A stretch of DNA of 34,588 nucleotides from Oscillospiraceae bacterium (lineage in GTDB: Bacteria; Bacillota; Clostridia; Oscillospirales; Ruminococcaceae). The DNA lies in the NCBI GenBank assembly GCA_022508965.1, contig JAFLUD010000005.1, positions 1 to 34,588 on the forward strand. The letters are read 5' to 3'. Positions 25,110 through 32,950 of this stretch are shown piece by piece; position 1 is the first letter of the stretch; each line of letters starts with the position of its first letter. Under the pieces are notes generated by a model. It was not told the origin of the DNA. It made no database searches and saw only the letters and a program-made list of their open reading frames with translations. A program made the position numbers and the translations under genes.

Positions 25110-25666
25110 AAATAATCCTTATCCGCCACGGAAAAACCGCGGGAAATCTAGAAAAACGCTACATCGGAATAACCGACGAACCGCTTTGCGATGCGGGAAT
25201 AAAAGAGCTTCAAGCAATGGAATACCCCGACTGCGAACGCGTGATCTCAAGCGGAATGAAACGCTGCATCGAGACCGCGAAGCTGATATATCCCGACAAA
25301 AAAATCGAGATCTTCGAGCAACTAAACGAGTGCGATTTCGGCAGCTTCGAGGGGAAAAACTACGCCGAATTATCTGCCGATCCCGACTACCAAAAATGGC
25401 TTGACAGCGCGGGAAAACTTCCTTTTCCAAACGGCGGTGATCCCGAAAAATTCAAAACACGCTGCACCCGCGAATTCGTAAAGATCACGCAAAAATTTTC
25501 GGAAAACAAAACGCTCGCGTTCGTGATCCACGGCGGAACGATAATGTCGGTAATGGAAAAAATCGCGATACCAAAGCGAAATTTTTACGATTATCAGATT
25601 GAAAACGGACACGGCTTTGTCGCCGAATTCGACGGAAAAAACATCACAAAAACGGAGAATTTATGA
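25106..25666 (+). CDS. cobC: Alpha-ribazole phosphatase (histidine phosphatase family), CobC-like
   Basis: A 186-residue histidine phosphatase that by context removes the 5' phosphate from alpha-ribazole phosphate or adenosylcobalamin phosphate. The RHG motif lies at residues 7-9 (IRHGKTAGN), SSGMKRCIETA follows, NECDFGSFEGK holds the conserved Glu/Asp region, and VIHGGTI provides the second catalytic His. The start is TTG at 25106, with AGGGGG 7 nt upstream, and forms a TTGA overlap with the preceding stop; the frame is open earlier but lies inside the CobU-like gene. Family assignment is sure; the substrate is inferred from the operon. Confidence 0.88.
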   Translation: MKIILIRHGKTAGNLEKRYIGITDEPLCDAGIKELQAMEYPDCERVISSGMKRCIETAKLIYPDKKIEIFEQLNECDFGSFEGKNYAELSADPDYQKWLDSAGKLPFPNGGDPEKFKTRCTREFVKITQKFSENKTLAFVIHGGTIMSVMEKIAIPKRNFYDYQIENGHGFVAEFDGKNITKTENL

Positions 25667-26640
25667 GGATATTTTTACCCGCGATCCCGCTGCTTGCAGG
25701 CTTTTTGCTGGATATTATTTTGGGCGATCCGCGGTGGCTTCCGCACCCGATAAGGCTGATAGGAAAGCTGATTTCCGCGCTCGAAAAAGCCGCGCGAAAG
25801 CTGTTTTCAAAGCGCCTTTTTTTAGGAGGAACAATACTTGCTATCACAGTTTTGGTCGTCGTCACGGGAATCACATTCGCGATAATTTTCGCCTGTTACC
25901 GAATAAATATGTGGCTTGGAATTATTGTCGAAAGCATTTTCTGCTTTTACACGTTCGCCGCAAAAAGCCTGAAAACCGAGAGCATGAAGGTGCACAAGGA
26001 ACTGCAAAAAGGCAGCGTCGAGGGCGCGCGCCAAGCCCTCTCGATGATTGTCGGACGCGACACCAAGCCGCTTGACGAGGCGGGAATAATACGCGCCGCC
26101 GTCGAAACCGTGGCGGAAAACACCTCCGACGGAGTGACCGCGCCGCTGATCTTCACGGCGTTTTTCGGAGCCGCGGGCGGATTTTTTTACAAGGCGGCAA
26201 ACACTATGGATTCGATGCTCGGCTACAAAAACGAACGCTATTTTTATCTTGGAAAATTTGCCGCAAAGCTCGATGACGTGCTGAATTTCCTGCCCTCGCG
26301 AATCACCGCGCTGACGATGATCTTAAGCTCGTTTTTGTTGAACCACGATGGGAAAAACGCGTTCAGGATCTGGCGCCGCGACCGCCGAAAACACTCAAGC
26401 CCCAACTCCGCGCAAACGGAATCGGTATGCGCGGGAGCGCTCGGGGTGCGGCTTGCGGGCGACGCGTATTACTTCGGCGAACTCCACAAAAAGGAGTTTA
26501 TCGGCGACGATCTCCGCCCGATAGAAAACGGGGACATCCGCCGCGCAAACCGCCTGATGTACCTCACCTCCGCACTAATTTTAGCGGCGTGCTGCGGGGT
26601 CAGAATTTTGCTTTACGGAGGGATTTTCAATGTTTTCTGA
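25663..26640 (+). CDS. cbiB: Adenosylcobinamide-phosphate synthase CbiB
   Basis: A 325-residue integral membrane enzyme that attaches (R)-1-amino-2-propanol phosphate to adenosylcobyric acid. Conserved features: LDIILGDPRWLPHPIRLIG near residues 16-34, a hydrophobic helix near 55-78, RQALSMIVGRDT near 118, AAVETVAENTSDGVTAPL near 138 and the ANTMDSMLGYKNERY segment near 180, then KLDDVLNFLPSR. Length fits the family. It overlaps cobC by 4 nt and cobD by 11 nt, the longest overlap in the operon. It uses the product of the CobD enzyme encoded next. Confidence 0.95.
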   Translation: MRIFLPAIPLLAGFLLDIILGDPRWLPHPIRLIGKLISALEKAARKLFSKRLFLGGTILAITVLVVVTGITFAIIFACYRINMWLGIIVESIFCFYTFAAKSLKTESMKVHKELQKGSVEGARQALSMIVGRDTKPLDEAGIIRAAVETVAENTSDGVTAPLIFTAFFGAAGGFFYKAANTMDSMLGYKNERYFYLGKFAAKLDDVLNFLPSRITALTMILSSFLLNHDGKNAFRIWRRDRRKHSSPNSAQTESVCAGALGVRLAGDAYYFGELHKKEFIGDDLRPIENGDIRRANRLMYLTSALILAACCGVRILLYGGIFNVF

Positions 26641-27676
26641 ACACGGCGGCGATGCCTTCGGACTGGATATTATGTTCGATTTCTCCGCAAATTTAAATCC
26701 TTTGGGAATGCCCGAAGCCGCAAAAAAAGTGCTCAACAATTCGGTAACGGAATGGGAAAAATACCCCGATCCAAACTGCAGAAAATTGAAGCAAAAACTC
26801 GCGGCGGCGATGAATCTTGAACCCGAGCAAATCGTTTGTGGGAACGGCGCCGCGGACCTTATCTACCGCATCATTTCCACAATAAAACCGAGAAAATGTG
26901 TGCTTTGCTCCCCGACTTTTTCGGAATACGAAAAAGCTCTCCGTGAGAACAATTGCGAAATAGAGTATTTCCCGTTGCTTGAAGAGAACGATTTCCGCCT
27001 GGATGAGCGCATTTTGGAAACGCTCACAAACGGTGCCGAAATGCTGATCCTGTGCAACCCAAACAACCCCGCAGGCGGCGTGATCTCACGGGAATTGCTA
27101 AAAAAAATCTGCGAAAAATGCTCTCAAAAAAACATAACTTTTTTGTGCGACGAGTGTTTTTTGGAATTCACTGAGACCGCCGAAAACCACAGCGCATTGA
27201 ATTTTCTAAACGAAAAAACGATCGTTCTAAAAGCATTCACAAAGATCTTTGCAATGGCAGGGATCCGGCTCGGTTATGCGGTTTTCGGGGACTGCGAAAC
27301 CGCTCGGAAAACCGCGCAAAGCGGTCAGTGCTGGAGCGTTTCCGCGCCCGCGCAAATCGCAGGAACCGCCGTGCTCGACGACGAGATCGGAACAAAAATC
27401 TACCTCGAAAAAACGCTGGAATTGATCAGGACAGAGCGTGAATTCCTGAAAAAAAGCCTGAACGATTTAGGTATCCGCACGTTTGATTCCTCGGCAAATT
27501 TCCTGCTTCTGAAGTCAGATTTGCGGCTTTTTGACACGCTTTTAGAGCAGAGAATACTTATCCGTAACTGCGCGAATTTCCGCGAACTTGACGAGCGTTT
27601 TTTCCGGATCGCGGTGAGAAATCACGAAGAAAATCAAGCGCTTGTCGAAGCGTTAAGGAGGGTAATCGGTGGCTAA
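26630..27676 (+). CDS. cobD: L-threonine-O-3-phosphate decarboxylase-like PLP enzyme CobD
   Basis: A 348-residue fold-type I PLP enzyme of the histidinol-phosphate aminotransferase-like group. By context it decarboxylates threonine phosphate to aminopropanol phosphate for CbiB. Visible: N-terminal EHGGDAF and DFSANLNPLG, the NPNNPAGG loop at 143-150, Asp174 for the pyridine nitrogen, and the PLP Lys205 in AFTKIFAMAGIRLGY. Histidinol-phosphate aminotransferase is the alternative by sequence, but the HGGD start, the SANLNP motif and the operon position favour CobD. It overlaps cbiB by 11 nt and cbiP by 8 nt. Confidence 0.92.
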   Translation: MFSEHGGDAFGLDIMFDFSANLNPLGMPEAAKKVLNNSVTEWEKYPDPNCRKLKQKLAAAMNLEPEQIVCGNGAADLIYRIISTIKPRKCVLCSPTFSEYEKALRENNCEIEYFPLLEENDFRLDERILETLTNGAEMLILCNPNNPAGGVISRELLKKICEKCSQKNITFLCDECFLEFTETAENHSALNFLNEKTIVLKAFTKIFAMAGIRLGYAVFGDCETARKTAQSGQCWSVSAPAQIAGTAVLDDEIGTKIYLEKTLELIRTEREFLKKSLNDLGIRTFDSSANFLLLKSDLRLFDTLLEQRILIRNCANFRELDERFFRIAVRNHEENQALVEALRRVIGG

Positions 27677-29138
27677 AACCATTATGATCCAAGGCACCAT
27701 GTCGAACGTCGGAAAAAGCCTACTAACGGCGGCGCTATGCCGAATTTTTGCCCAAGACGGCTGCAAAGCCGCCCCCTTCAAATCGCAGAACATGGCGCTC
27801 AATTCCCACATCACATCCGACGGTCTGGAGATGGGTCGCGCGCAGGCAATGCAGGCGGAGGCGGCTGGCATCGAGCCGTCCGCGCTGATGAACCCGATCC
27901 TCCTCAAACCCACCTCCGATGCGGGTTCGCAGGTGATCGTAAACGGCGAAGTCCGCGGCAACATGACCGCCTCCGAGTATTTCGCGCGAAAAAAAGAGCT
28001 GATCCCCGAGATAACGCGCGCGTTCCAAACGCTCGCGGCGCAAAACGACATAGTGGTGATCGAAGGCGCAGGAAGCCCTGCCGAACTGAATTTAAAGACC
28101 GACGACATCGTAAATATGGGAATGGCGCGGCTCGCGAAGTCGCCCGTGCTGCTGGTCGGCGACATTGATCGCGGCGGAGTTTTCGCTCAGCTTTTGGGAA
28201 CGCTCGCGCTGTTGGAGGAATCCGAGCGCGCCATGGTAAAGGGACTTGTCGTCAACAAATTCCGCGGCGATAAAAATATTTTTTCCGACGGGATCGACAT
28301 TCTCGAACAACGCGGCAAAATTCCCGTCGCCGGTGTAATTCCGTACATTCATTGCGACATCGAGGACGAAGACAGCCTCTCCGAAAAGCTGGAAAACCGC
28401 GCCGCAGAGGGGATCATAGACATTGCGGTAATACGCTTGCCGAGGATCTCAAACTTCACCGATTTCGACGTTTTCTCACAGTACAGCGGCGTGTCGGTGC
28501 GATATGCCGCAAAGCCCGAGGAGCTGGAAACCGCCGATCTCATCATAATCCCGGGAACCAAAAGCACCATTTCCGACATGAGATTTCTGCGCGAAAGCGG
28601 ACTTGAAGCGGCGGTGAAAAAATGCGCCTCGCGGGGAACCCCGATCTTTGGCATCTGCGGAGGCTACCAGATGCTGTGCGAAGAGATCTCCGATCCGCTC
28701 TGTTCCGAGAACGGCGGAGCTATCCGCGGAATGGGACTGCTCCGCGGAAAAACCGTATTCAGCGCCGAGAAAAAACGCACCCAGACCGAGGGATTTTTCG
28801 AGAATATCGGCGGAGCGTTTTCCGCTCTTTCGGGGAAGAAATTCTCGGGCTACGAGATCCACATGGGGCAAACCGAAACCGAAGGACAGCCGCTTTTAAA
28901 CTGCGGCGGAGCGCACAGCGAAAACGTCTACGGCTGCTATATCCACGGTATTTTCGACAGCGCCGAGATCTCAAAAACCATAGTCGAAACGCTCTATGAC
29001 CGAAGAGGACTTACGTTTGACGGTAAGGCAGTCGACAGAATTGCTTACAAAAACCGCCAGTATGACCTTTTAGCGCAGTCGGTGCGCGAAAATCTGAACA
29101 TGGAGCTGGTTTACAAGATCCTCAACGACGGCTTGTAA
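27669..29138 (+). CDS. cbiP: Cobyric acid synthase CbiP
   Basis: A 489-residue glutamine-dependent amidotransferase that amidates carboxylates b, d, e and g of adenosylcobyrinate diamide. The N-terminal domain has GTMSNVGKSLLTAALCR (residues 9-25) and FKSQNMALNSH; EGAGSPAELNL and GDIDRGGVFAQLLGT follow. The C-terminal class I amidotransferase domain has PGTKSTISDM, the nucleophile Cys330 in FGICGGYQML and the His of GCYIHGIFD. The start is GTG at 27669 with AAGGAGGG upstream inside cobD; overlap is 8 nt. It is the last gene of the operon: the next unit has its own promoter 20 nt after the stop. No terminator is seen in that gap. Confidence 0.96.
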   Translation: MAKTIMIQGTMSNVGKSLLTAALCRIFAQDGCKAAPFKSQNMALNSHITSDGLEMGRAQAMQAEAAGIEPSALMNPILLKPTSDAGSQVIVNGEVRGNMTASEYFARKKELIPEITRAFQTLAAQNDIVVIEGAGSPAELNLKTDDIVNMGMARLAKSPVLLVGDIDRGGVFAQLLGTLALLEESERAMVKGLVVNKFRGDKNIFSDGIDILEQRGKIPVAGVIPYIHCDIEDEDSLSEKLENRAAEGIIDIAVIRLPRISNFTDFDVFSQYSGVSVRYAAKPEELETADLIIIPGTKSTISDMRFLRESGLEAAVKKCASRGTPIFGICGGYQMLCEEISDPLCSENGGAIRGMGLLRGKTVFSAEKKRTQTEGFFENIGGAFSALSGKKFSGYEIHMGQTETEGQPLLNCGGAHSENVYGCYIHGIFDSAEISKTIVETLYDRRGLTFDGKAVDRIAYKNRQYDLLAQSVRENLNMELVYKILNDGL

Positions 29139-29157
29139 AAGTTTGCCGAAAAAGGTA

Positions 29158-29186
29158 TTGACAAAATAGAATTAATTTGCTACAAT
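29158..29186 (+). promoter_or_regulatory. Sigma-A promoter of the riboswitch-controlled uptake operon
   Basis: TTGACA (29158-29163) and TACAAT (29181-29186) are separated by 17 nt. It begins 20 nt after the cbiP stop, so the downstream unit is transcribed independently, starting near 29193. Confidence 0.9.
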
Positions 29187-29204
29187 AAAATAAATTGAAT
29201 AAAT

Positions 29205-29380
29205 GACGTCGGGTGTCGGATGTTTTAAAAACGATCAGATGAAAAGGGAAACAGGTGCAAATCCTGTACGAACTCGTCACCGTAATAGAGGAGCGCGGAA
29301 AGAAAATGTCACTGATTTTTTCGGGAAGACCTTTCCAAGCGATGATCCTTAAGCCGGGAGACCTGCCCGCCGTCGGTACA
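29205..29380 (+). ncRNA. Cobalamin riboswitch (B12 element)
   Basis: The core of the cobalamin riboswitch is visible in order: AAGGGAA followed by GGTGCAAATCC near 29244-29264, the CGTCACCGTAAT segment near 29274-29285, the GTCACTG segment near 29308, and the B12 box AAGCCGGGAGACCTGCC at 29351-29367. By family knowledge the aptamer binds adenosylcobalamin or a related cobamide and shuts expression off. Limits are approximate because I did not fold the P1 stem with software. The terminator at 29445 is the probable expression platform. Confidence 0.93.
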
Positions 29381-29410
29381 AAATGCCACGAGTAATTGGC
29401 AGTACGTCAG

Positions 29411-29433
29411 CGCGTGCGCAAAAAGCGCATGCG
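29411..29433 (+). other. Hairpin between aptamer and terminator
   Basis: CGCGTGCGC (29411-29419) and GCGCATGCG (29425-29433) form a 9-bp stem with one G-T pair around an A5 loop. It is followed by TGTTTTGG, too poor for a terminator. It may be part of the riboswitch expression platform. Confidence 0.55.
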
Positions 29434-29444
29434 TGTTTTGGTGC

Positions 29445-29478
29445 GTCTTTACTTGCGGTAAAGACGTTTTTTATTTTT
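29445..29478 (+). terminator. Intrinsic terminator of the cobalamin riboswitch
   Basis: GTCTTTAC (29445-29452) pairs perfectly with GTAAAGAC (29458-29465), followed by GTTTTTTATTTTT. It lies directly before the GGAGG of the first gene, as expected for a transcription-attenuating riboswitch. Confidence 0.9.
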
Positions 29479-29488
29479 GGAGGAATAT

Positions 29489-29998
29489 ATGGAAAACAGC
29501 TTGCCAAACGGCGATTTCAAAGCGGAGATAACGCTCTCCGGCGGTACGGGAAGAACGACGATACAGTCCCCTGCCGACATACATATAGAAAACGGCACGA
29601 TAACCGCCGAGCTTATCTGGAGCAGTCCGAACTACGATTTTATGGAGATCGGCGGAGTAGGCTATACTCCTGTGAGCAACGACGGCAGCTCGGTATTCTC
29701 GGTAGTGATCCCCGCGCTTGATACAGAGCTTCCGATAAAAGCGGAGACCGTCGCGATGAGCGCCCCGCACATGATCGAATACACACTGCTTGTAAGCTGC
29801 GAAGAGCTTCGCCAAACCGAGCAGCCCGAGGAATCAAGCGAGATTTCGTCCTACACCGAAAGCGTCATTTCGGAAACCCCCTCCGACGCGTCAAACGCTT
29901 CCTCAACGCCCAATTTCCCCGTGTTCGCGGCGATAATAGGCGCGGCAGTTGTCGTTGCCGCGGTCATCGTAATATTGATAAAAAGAAAGAAGAAATAA
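29489..29998 (+). CDS. Predicted membrane-anchored surface domain protein A, candidate corrinoid-binding
   Basis: A 169-residue protein. Residues about 7-105 form one strand-rich domain (ITLSGGTGRTTI, DIHIENGTITAEL, IWSSPNYDFMEI, then MSAPHMIEYTLLV), followed by a Ser/Glu/Thr-rich linker (106-142) and a C-terminal membrane helix (144-164) ending in KRKKK. The same domain type is familiar in Clostridia near FecCD-type importers, and its layout recalls NEAT-like Ig folds; I cannot prove homology to NEAT. It is the first gene after the riboswitch and touches the substrate-binding protein gene (no gap). The start is ATG 29489 with GGAGG 5 nt upstream; an earlier TTG (29477) overlaps that site. 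Odd: no signal peptide is visible, although the tail predicts an outside domain. Confidence 0.8.
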   Translation: MENSLPNGDFKAEITLSGGTGRTTIQSPADIHIENGTITAELIWSSPNYDFMEIGGVGYTPVSNDGSSVFSVVIPALDTELPIKAETVAMSAPHMIEYTLLVSCEELRQTEQPEESSEISSYTESVISETPSDASNASSTPNFPVFAAIIGAAVVVAAVIVILIKRKKK

Positions 29999-31156
29999 AT
30001 GAAAAAACCGACACTTTTTTTAGCGTTTTTTGTGGGAATAACACTGCTCTTTTCCGCTTGTGAGAATCCTCAAATTAACACAGGCTCCGACGACCTCGGC
30101 GGACTTATCTTTGAAGAACGCGCAGAAAGCGAATACGCCGAGCAGTTCGCCATAGACAGATACGAGGGCGGCTATTCGCTGATAACGACGATGCTCGGAG
30201 CGCGCTATCTCGTAGTCCCCGAGGGCAAAGAACCTCCCAAAAAGCTCGCCTCGGAGATCACCGTGATAAGACAGCCCGCCGAGAATTTCTACCTTGCCGC
30301 GACCGCCGCAATGGGGCTTTTCGCCGAGCTTGGCTCAGGCGACGCGGTAAAGTTTTCGAGCATACGAGCCGACGAGTGGTACGTTGAATACGCCCGCGAC
30401 GCGATGAATTCCGGGAAAATACTCTACGCCGGAAAATACCGCGAGCCCGATTACGAGCTGCTGCTGTCGAACGGTTGCACGTTGTCTATACAGTCGACAA
30501 TGATCGAGCATTCCCCCGCGGTCAAGGAAAAGCTGCTAGAGCTTGGGATCCCCGTGTTTATAGACTACGCAAGCTACGAGCCGCACCCGCTGGGACGCGG
30601 CGAGTGGATAAAGGTATACGGCGAGATAGTCGGAAAGCCGGAAGAAGCACAGCGCCTTTTCAACGAACAGTCCGCGAAATTAAAGGCGCTCGAAAACGTC
30701 GAAAGCACGGGAAAAACCGTAGCTTTTTTCTACATAAACACAGCAGGCCAGGCGGTCGCGCGGCGTTCGGGAGACTACATCACAAAGATGATAGAACTCG
30801 GCGGCGGCGAGTATGTTTTCAAGGACTTAGGCGACTCCGAAAGCGCATTTTCTACGGTAGTAATGGAGATGGAAAAATTCTACGCGTCAGCCAAGGACGC
30901 CGACATAATCATATACAACAGCACGATAGGCGGCGAAATAAGCTCGCTTGATTCGATATTGGAGAAGAACTCCCTGCTCCGCGATTTCAAAGCGGTAAAG
31001 GAGGGTAACGTCTGGTGTACAAGGGAAAACCTCTACCAGGAAACGATGAAATTCGGGGACATGATAAACGATTTCCACTCGGTATTCAGCGGGACTGCCG
31101 AAGAAAACACCCCGACGTTCTTATATAGACCCGAAAGCGGTGAAGTGCATGAGTAA
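29999..31156 (+). CDS. ABC transporter substrate-binding lipoprotein, BtuF/FecB-like
   Basis: A 385-residue extracytoplasmic binding protein (class III, TroA/BtuF-like fold, two lobes joined by a helix). Residues 1-20 are a lipoprotein signal with the lipid-modified Cys21 (LLFSAC). The first lobe includes LAATAAMGLFAELG and LLSNGCTLSIQSTM, the second TVAFFYINTAGQAVARRSGDYI and IIYNSTIGGEISSLDSI, matching the usual segment order of corrinoid, siderophore and heme binding proteins. The riboswitch context argues for a cobamide or precursor; iron-siderophore is the alternative by sequence alone. It follows protein A with no intergenic base and overlaps the permease gene by 8 nt. Confidence 0.88.
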   Translation: MKKPTLFLAFFVGITLLFSACENPQINTGSDDLGGLIFEERAESEYAEQFAIDRYEGGYSLITTMLGARYLVVPEGKEPPKKLASEITVIRQPAENFYLAATAAMGLFAELGSGDAVKFSSIRADEWYVEYARDAMNSGKILYAGKYREPDYELLLSNGCTLSIQSTMIEHSPAVKEKLLELGIPVFIDYASYEPHPLGRGEWIKVYGEIVGKPEEAQRLFNEQSAKLKALENVESTGKTVAFFYINTAGQAVARRSGDYITKMIELGGGEYVFKDLGDSESAFSTVVMEMEKFYASAKDADIIIYNSTIGGEISSLDSILEKNSLLRDFKAVKEGNVWCTRENLYQETMKFGDMINDFHSVFSGTAEENTPTFLYRPESGEVHE

Positions 31157-32156
31157 GCCGCGCGCAAGAAATATCACGGTGTTCTCTCTGCTGATTCTGG
31201 GAGTATTCGCGGCGCTGTTATCAAGCGTTTTCATCGGCAGCACAAGCATACCGTTTGCCGAAGCCGTGAGATCCATTTTCGCACACGGAGAATACTCCGA
31301 TATCCTGTGGAAAATAAGGATCCCCCGCGCATTGTCGGCGTTGCTGTTGGGCGGCGCGCTGTCGCTGTCGGGATATCTTTTGCAAACCTTTTTCCACAAT
31401 CCGATAGCAGGTCCCTTCGTGCTGGGAGTATCTTCGGGCGCCAAGCTCACGGTAGCTCTTACAATGATCGCGGCGTTCAGATATGTGCATTCGGTAAGCT
31501 CTGGAATAATGGTCGCCGCAGCGTTTGTCGGCTCGCTTATCTCACTGGGCTTCGTGCTGCTGGTGTCGCGCAGAATGAAGCGAATGTCCATGCTGGTGGT
31601 CTGCGGGATAATGATAGGCTATATCTGTTCCGCGATAACCGATTTCGCCGTGACCTTCGCGCGCGATTCCGACATCGTAAATCTCCACGACTGGTCAAAG
31701 GGGACCTTCTCGGGAATGTCGATGAACGACGTTCTTACGATCGCTGTGATAACAGCCGCGGCGGTACTGGGAACGGTCTTTATCGTAAAACCGATGAGCG
31801 CGTATATGCTCGGCGAAAGCTACGCGCAAAGCGTCGGCGTCAACCTGAAATTCTTGAAGGTAATGCTCGTAGTGCTGTCGGGCTTGCTGTCCGCGTGCGT
31901 AACGGCGTTTGCGGGTCCTGTTTCTTTTGTGGGAATAGCCGTCCCGCATATCGTAAGGCTGCTGCTCAAGACCTCAAAGCCGTCGGTAATGATACCCGCC
32001 TGTTTTCTCGCGGGGAGCATTTTCTGCATGGCGTGCGATATGATAGCCCGAACCGCCCTGTCCCCCACCGAGCTTAGTATCAGCACCGTAACGGCGGTAT
32101 TCGGCGCACCCGTAGTCATTGGGATCCTTGTGAGAAGAAAGCGGGGCGAGATGTGA
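31149..32156 (+). CDS. ABC transporter permease, BtuC/FecCD family
   Basis: A 335-residue membrane protein with about nine or ten hydrophobic helices, the permease of a type II importer. Family signatures: RIPRALSALLLGGALSLSGYLLQ near 57, NPIAGPFVLGVSSGAKL near 85, and the C-terminal TAFAGPVSFVGIAVPHIVRLLL segment that contacts the ATPase. MIARTALSPTELSISTVTAVFGAPVVIGIL is typical, here quoted in part as PTELSISTVTAVFGAP. I prefer the ATG at 31149 (8-nt overlap with the binding-protein gene) to the GTG at 31140. Its stop overlaps the ATPase start by 1 nt. Confidence 0.92.
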   Translation: MSKPRARNITVFSLLILGVFAALLSSVFIGSTSIPFAEAVRSIFAHGEYSDILWKIRIPRALSALLLGGALSLSGYLLQTFFHNPIAGPFVLGVSSGAKLTVALTMIAAFRYVHSVSSGIMVAAAFVGSLISLGFVLLVSRRMKRMSMLVVCGIMIGYICSAITDFAVTFARDSDIVNLHDWSKGTFSGMSMNDVLTIAVITAAAVLGTVFIVKPMSAYMLGESYAQSVGVNLKFLKVMLVVLSGLLSACVTAFAGPVSFVGIAVPHIVRLLLKTSKPSVMIPACFLAGSIFCMACDMIARTALSPTELSISTVTAVFGAPVVIGILVRRKRGEM

Positions 32157-32908
32157 TGGAAACGGCTGTGTCTGTAAAGGATTTGTCCGCGGGCTACGGC
32201 AAAGGAAACGTTATAGAGAACGTTTCCTTTGAAGTGAATTACGGTGAGATCCTCACGCTGATAGGACCCAACGGCGGCGGAAAATCCACCGTGATAAAAG
32301 CGGTCACTGGCTTTCTGGAAAAGAGCGGCGGCGAGGTAACGCTCTGCGGAGAAAACGCGGAAAAGCTCGGCCGCGCGAAGCTGTCCAAGCTGCTTTCGGT
32401 AATGCTCACCGAACGCGTAAAGCCCGACCTGATGACCTGCCGCGACGTAGTCGCCGCGGGAAGATATCCTTACACGGGAATGTTCGGCGCGTTGAGCGCG
32501 GAGGACGGCGAGATCGTCGAAAACGCGCTGAAAACCGTCGAAGCCGAAGCCCTCGCCGACGCGGATTTCAATTCCGTAAGCGACGGGCAGCGGCAGCGCA
32601 TCCTGCTCGCCCGCGCGATCTGCCAGCAGCCGAAAATACTCGTGCTCGACGAGCCTACGTCCTACCTCGATATCCGCCATAAGATCGTGTTTTTCGAGAT
32701 ACTCGAAAAGCTGGTTCGCGAGCGGAACATAGCGGTCATACTGTCGCTCCACGAGCTTGATCTCGCGTCGAAAGTCTCCGACAGGATAGCCTGCATAAAG
32801 GGCGGCAAAATCACGCATACGGGAACCTCGGAAGAGATCTTCACCGAGCAGAATATCCGCGAACTCTATGAGATCCCCGAAGAGCTTTACCGCAAATATT
32901 TCGACTAA
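32156..32908 (+). CDS. ABC transporter ATP-binding protein, BtuD/FecE-like
   Basis: A 250-residue cytosolic ATPase of the importer. Walker A GPNGGGKST lies near residues 36-44, a Q-loop-equivalent region follows (SVMLTERVKPD, where a Thr stands near the usual Gln), the signature reads VSDGQRQR (the usual LSGGQ is SDGQ), Walker B is ILVLDEPTSYLD and the switch His is in LSLHELD. The start ATG at 32156 forms TGATG with the permease stop. Together with the two genes before it this gives a complete BtuFCD-type importer. A possible GTG start three bases earlier would add one residue. Confidence 0.93.
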   Translation: METAVSVKDLSAGYGKGNVIENVSFEVNYGEILTLIGPNGGGKSTVIKAVTGFLEKSGGEVTLCGENAEKLGRAKLSKLLSVMLTERVKPDLMTCRDVVAAGRYPYTGMFGALSAEDGEIVENALKTVEAEALADADFNSVSDGQRQRILLARAICQQPKILVLDEPTSYLDIRHKIVFFEILEKLVRERNIAVILSLHELDLASKVSDRIACIKGGKITHTGTSEEIFTEQNIRELYEIPEELYRKYFD

Positions 32909-32950
32909 ATGTGCATTGCACGTTTAAATAATTTTTTGGAGGAATTTATT

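Noticed and set aside
26630-27676. Histidinol-phosphate aminotransferase (HisC)
   Set aside because: Same fold, but the HGGD N-terminus, the operon between cbiB and cbiP and the absence of his genes support CobD.
29383-29721. Frame overlapping the riboswitch terminator with a hydrophobic stretch that could pass for a signal peptide of protein A
   Set aside because: It lies in a different frame from protein A, its start is inside the riboswitch region, it has no ribosome site and its sequence is dictated by the hairpins. Kept only as a reason to re-check for a frameshift.
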